This document shows positions 58,462-60,000 of a DNA stretch of 60,000 nt, piece after piece. Source of the DNA: Nematostella vectensis (lineage: Eukaryota > Cnidaria > Anthozoa > Actiniaria > Edwardsiidae). How positions within the stretch are numbered: position 1 is the stretch's first letter; each line of letters opens with the position of its first letter. The notes below the pieces were generated by a model. It worked only from the letters and a program-made list of their open reading frames with translations, was not told where the DNA came from and searched no databases. The stretch lies in contig NC_064045.1 of NCBI RefSeq assembly GCF_932526225.1, forward strand, positions 13,140,442-13,200,441, in the 5' to 3' direction. Made by a program: the position numbers and the translations under genes.

Positions 58462-58728
58462 GAGGAGTTTAGTGTATGCTTCCACTCAAGCTTAACAAAA
58501 GGGGATACAGTACAGTACTTCCAACAACCTTCTTGATAAAAATGAGTCCCTGTGTCTTTTATGACCACATCCCTTTTGCCATGTATATCCCACCTTATTT
58601 AGCACTCACCTTTTCTGAGCATGCAGTGCCGCTGTCAACATCACGGTCTGCACTAGTAGCAGATACGCAAGTCAAACTCGCAGAATTCCTTTCTAGCGTT
58701 GTGTCATAGATATAATGATCTGCCTCAA
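45357..58728 (-). CDS. TRAF7: TRAF7 E3 ubiquitin ligase, 19 exons seen, N terminus missing
   Basis: Exons (minus): 58728-58610, 58110-58006, 57636-57544, 56741-56649, 55946-55813, 55684-55609, 55267-55209, 54943-54874, 54744-54427, 53793-53725, 53623-53541, 53434-53395, 51795-51679, 51064-50948, 49973-49854, 49288-49246, 48642-48554, 45965-45846 and 45368-45357. All phases match, giving about 624 residues against 670 in human TRAF7. Order: Ser-rich segment (ARSLHS), RING ([21 protein letters not shown]), TRAF-type zinc fingers, coiled coil, seven WD40 repeats ([40 protein letters not shown]). Family role: RING E3 ligase and MEKK3/JNK-pathway scaffold in the cytoplasm. The last exon codes only VWQ. 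The starting exon (about 50 residues) was not found. Confidence 0.93.
46056..48350. repeat. 2.3-kb (CAC)n/CCAAT minisatellite in the last large TRAF7 intron
   Basis: Runs of CAC/CCACCA triplets punctuated by ATTGGCAC, with units mostly 15-30 bp. On the transcribed strand it is (GGT)n with GGTGCCAATGGT. It lies between TRAF7 exons 48554 and 45965. Four frames stay open for 760-850 codons purely because the repeat has no stops. Confidence 0.97.
48894..49129. mobile_element. TTAA-flanked MITE, copy 2
   Basis: TIRs AGCCGCATTGTCACCAGTT continuing ACTTCCGG (28 bp, one mismatch between ends). TTAA flanks at 48890-48893 and 49130-49133. It lies in a TRAF7 intron between exons 49246 and 48642. Confidence 0.92.
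51393..51436 (-). pseudogene. partial duplicate of a TRAF7 WD40 exon end
   Basis: The minus strand encodes [14 protein letters not shown] followed by a GTATTG donor-like site. It matches the 3' part of the real exon 51795-51679, which encodes [14 protein letters not shown]. It has no acceptor or 5' half and sits in the next intron. Confidence 0.75.
52084..52584. repeat. 22-bp minisatellite, ~23 copies
   Basis: Unit GGTTTGCGTGACAGAGATCA plus GC. A second unit type with CACTTTGCATAAAAGAGATC occurs four times at irregular spacing. It lies in the TRAF7 intron between exons 53395 and 51795. Confidence 0.95.
52970..53304. repeat. 48-bp tandem repeat, 7 copies
   Basis: Unit AATACATACACAACTCAACC, ATTGTACAACATAGATGGCA, AGGGTTTG. 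One copy carries a 1-bp deletion. It is in the same TRAF7 intron as the 22-bp array. The 16-residue repeats in the minus frames are artefacts. Confidence 0.95.
54070..54312. mobile_element. TTAA-flanked MITE, copy 3
   Basis: Ends AGCCGCAGTGTCAGCCAGTT and the inverse AAACTGGTGACAGTACGGCT. TTAA at 54066-54069 and 54313-54316. More diverged than copy 2. It lies in the TRAF7 intron between exons 54427 and 53793. Confidence 0.9.
55947..56490. repeat. ~36-bp tandem repeat, ~15 copies, abutting a TRAF7 exon
   Basis: Unit GATAGGATGCATGCATGCTT, TAGTCCAATTAGTTAA. It starts immediately next to TRAF7 exon 55946-55813, and its last unit supplies the exon's 3' splice site on the minus strand. Confidence 0.93.
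56905..57237. mobile_element. MITE candidate with CATACCTGTCAAC ends
   Basis: The left end CATACCTGTCAAC is mirrored by GTTGACAGGTATG at the right. CTCAAG-type motifs recur just inside both ends. It lies in the TRAF7 intron between the two RING exons. Confidence 0.7.
58430..58462. repeat. (GT)n followed by poly-G
   Basis: About seven GT units followed by about 17 G. Intronic in TRAF7. Confidence 0.9.
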
Positions 58729-58939
58729 CTGAAAAAGATACAACAAATTTAACAAGCAGAGTTCCTCTCTAGCACCAAGCCATTAGATACTGTACAGTAT
58801 GTACTGAATCTGTCTTGACTGCATTCATTGAGAAAAAAAATAAGACATTAGTAAGATTTTCTTTCTAGAATTGTTTCATACTTTAACACTGTAGATATGG
58901 CAGTGCTGACTTTTTGGTATAATAAGTTATTTGTATAAA

Positions 58940-59515
58940 CAGGGCTTCTGGAATTATGTGGAAAAAACTCAAAACTACGGGGGATTCTTTGCTAAATTAC
59001 GTGCCAAATTACGCGGAAAATCAATCATTATGCGCTAAATTAGGTGGGATTTTGCAATACATTTTTATTTAAAAATCAAAATTTCACGAGATTCTTTACT
59101 GAATTTCACGCTAAATTACATGGAATATCTACTGTTACACCCAAACTTCATTTTGTACCCAAGGAAAGAACAAAATAACTTATCAAAGGCGAGTTTTCAT
59201 TGGCTCCTAGCCACCAGCCAATTTAAAAAAGGCATTTTATAATTAGTCCTAGGCCTTTGTGGTTTAGCAAAGAACGCCTAGTCATTTTATTTGTTTTCGA
59301 AAGTTCGAAATATCGCACTCGTACGAAGAATATCTGTCATTTTTTTTTACAAAAAATAGAGGTATTAACCCTAAAAAAACACATCAGCTGTGCACTTAAA
59401 TGTTTTGTCTTTCAAAATTTAGCTAAATTACGCAGGATTACGCAGAAATTTGTGGATTACGCGGAGAAAGCCAAATTACACGCTTCCGCACAAGCGGGTA
59501 ATTCCAGAAGCCCTG
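58940..59515. mobile_element. 576-bp TIR element with 6-bp TSD
   Basis: The left end CAGGGCTTCTGGAATTA is the inverse of the right end TAATTCCAGAAGCCCTG. The 6-bp direct repeat TATAAA flanks it (58934-58939 and 59516-59521). The interior has scattered AAATTACGCGG-like motifs and no transposase. Superfamily not assigned. Confidence 0.85.
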
Positions 59516-59521
59516 TATAAA

Positions 59522-60000
59522 TGCCAGATTTTACTAGAAGCCCAATAAGTCATAAAAACCTACTCTTTGTGTTTCATCAGACATTAAATAATTGAATAAT
59601 AAAAAAACTTTGAGGGCTACAGGACTTGCAGTAAAATACATCATATTATTGATACATCCCAATGAGATTCTGCATAGCGCTGTATCTGATAAAGAGGTAG
59701 TCAGATGAGGGCTGTACCCTTCTTTCTAACCCCACGGTCAGAAAATTTTCTTGAAAATGTTATTTACCTGACAAACTTATAATTAAAAAAAAAAATCCTG
59801 CAGGTTCTGACAACTCATCAGGAGGAGAAATAAGACAAAATACAGTACTGTACAGAGAGGAAAAAGCATATGAGAGTAAAAACATATGAGACTACTCTGT
59901 TAATAATAAATTGTTTTCTGAAGATTTCATTCTTACTCTGGAAATTAGCAATTCTGTATAATATGGATCCATTTTGTACTCTGCTATTTAAATAGAAAAG
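59522..60000. other. right edge, no gene resolved
   Basis: AT-rich. The missing first exon(s) of TRAF7 should lie here or beyond the window; no exon with the required phase-1 donor was identified with confidence. Confidence 0.4.

Overview
The window is animal nuclear DNA. Its genes are split by GT-AG introns with short exons, non-coding DNA dominates, and transposon remnants and tandem arrays are dense. The gene set points to a cnidarian, most likely a sea anemone similar to Nematostella. The clues are an NLR-like protein with a DZIP3-type HEPN domain, a secreted PAN-EGF-fibrinogen protein, a polysaccharide deacetylase, a TMEM26-like membrane protein and a TRAF7 orthologue. The species is inferred; no search was run.

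Layout: 1-5 kb is repeat-rich (a LINE 3' end, microsatellites, a hairpin, and a C-rich array of about 95-bp units). 5.24-8.44 kb (+) is a three-exon TMEM26-like gene. 8.9-10.9 kb holds two minisatellites. 12.4-16.3 kb (+) is a four-exon secreted lectin-like gene (signal peptide, PAN, EGF, fibrinogen C-terminal), with a 1.4-kb array of 14-bp units in its second intron. 17.3-20.0 kb (-) is a three-exon chitin-deacetylase-like gene. 20.6-27.4 kb is a 6.7-kb satellite of about 193 copies of a 35-bp monomer. 27.6-33.5 kb (-) is a four-exon, 1575-residue NLR-like gene (HEPN, coiled coil, NB-ARC, winged helix, TPR, beta-helix, MYND). 34-45 kb is a transposon cluster. It includes a retrozyme with a minimal hammerhead ribozyme, a palindromic MITE inside a larger TIR element, and a long-TIR DNA transposon that contains a Tigger-like element, a Penelope-like fragment and a solo LTR. 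45.36-58.73 kb (-) is TRAF7: 19 coding exons were placed, and the N-terminal start was not found. Its introns carry five tandem arrays and several MITEs.

There are no operons. The functional theme is sensing and signalling: an NLR-like innate sensor, a secreted fibrinogen-domain recognition protein and a RING E3 ligase/MAPK adaptor. Physical adjacency alone does not show that they work together. The most notable non-gene signals are: (1) a 444-bp retrozyme insertion with an intact hammerhead core and matching target-site duplications; (2) a lone copy of the 35-bp satellite monomer that spans the stop codon of the neighbouring NLR-like gene, which ties the origin of the satellite to the gene's 3' end; and (3) the HEPN-NB-ARC-TPR-beta-helix-MYND architecture itself. 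All exon junctions were read by eye from splice sites and reading-frame phase; transcript data would confirm them.
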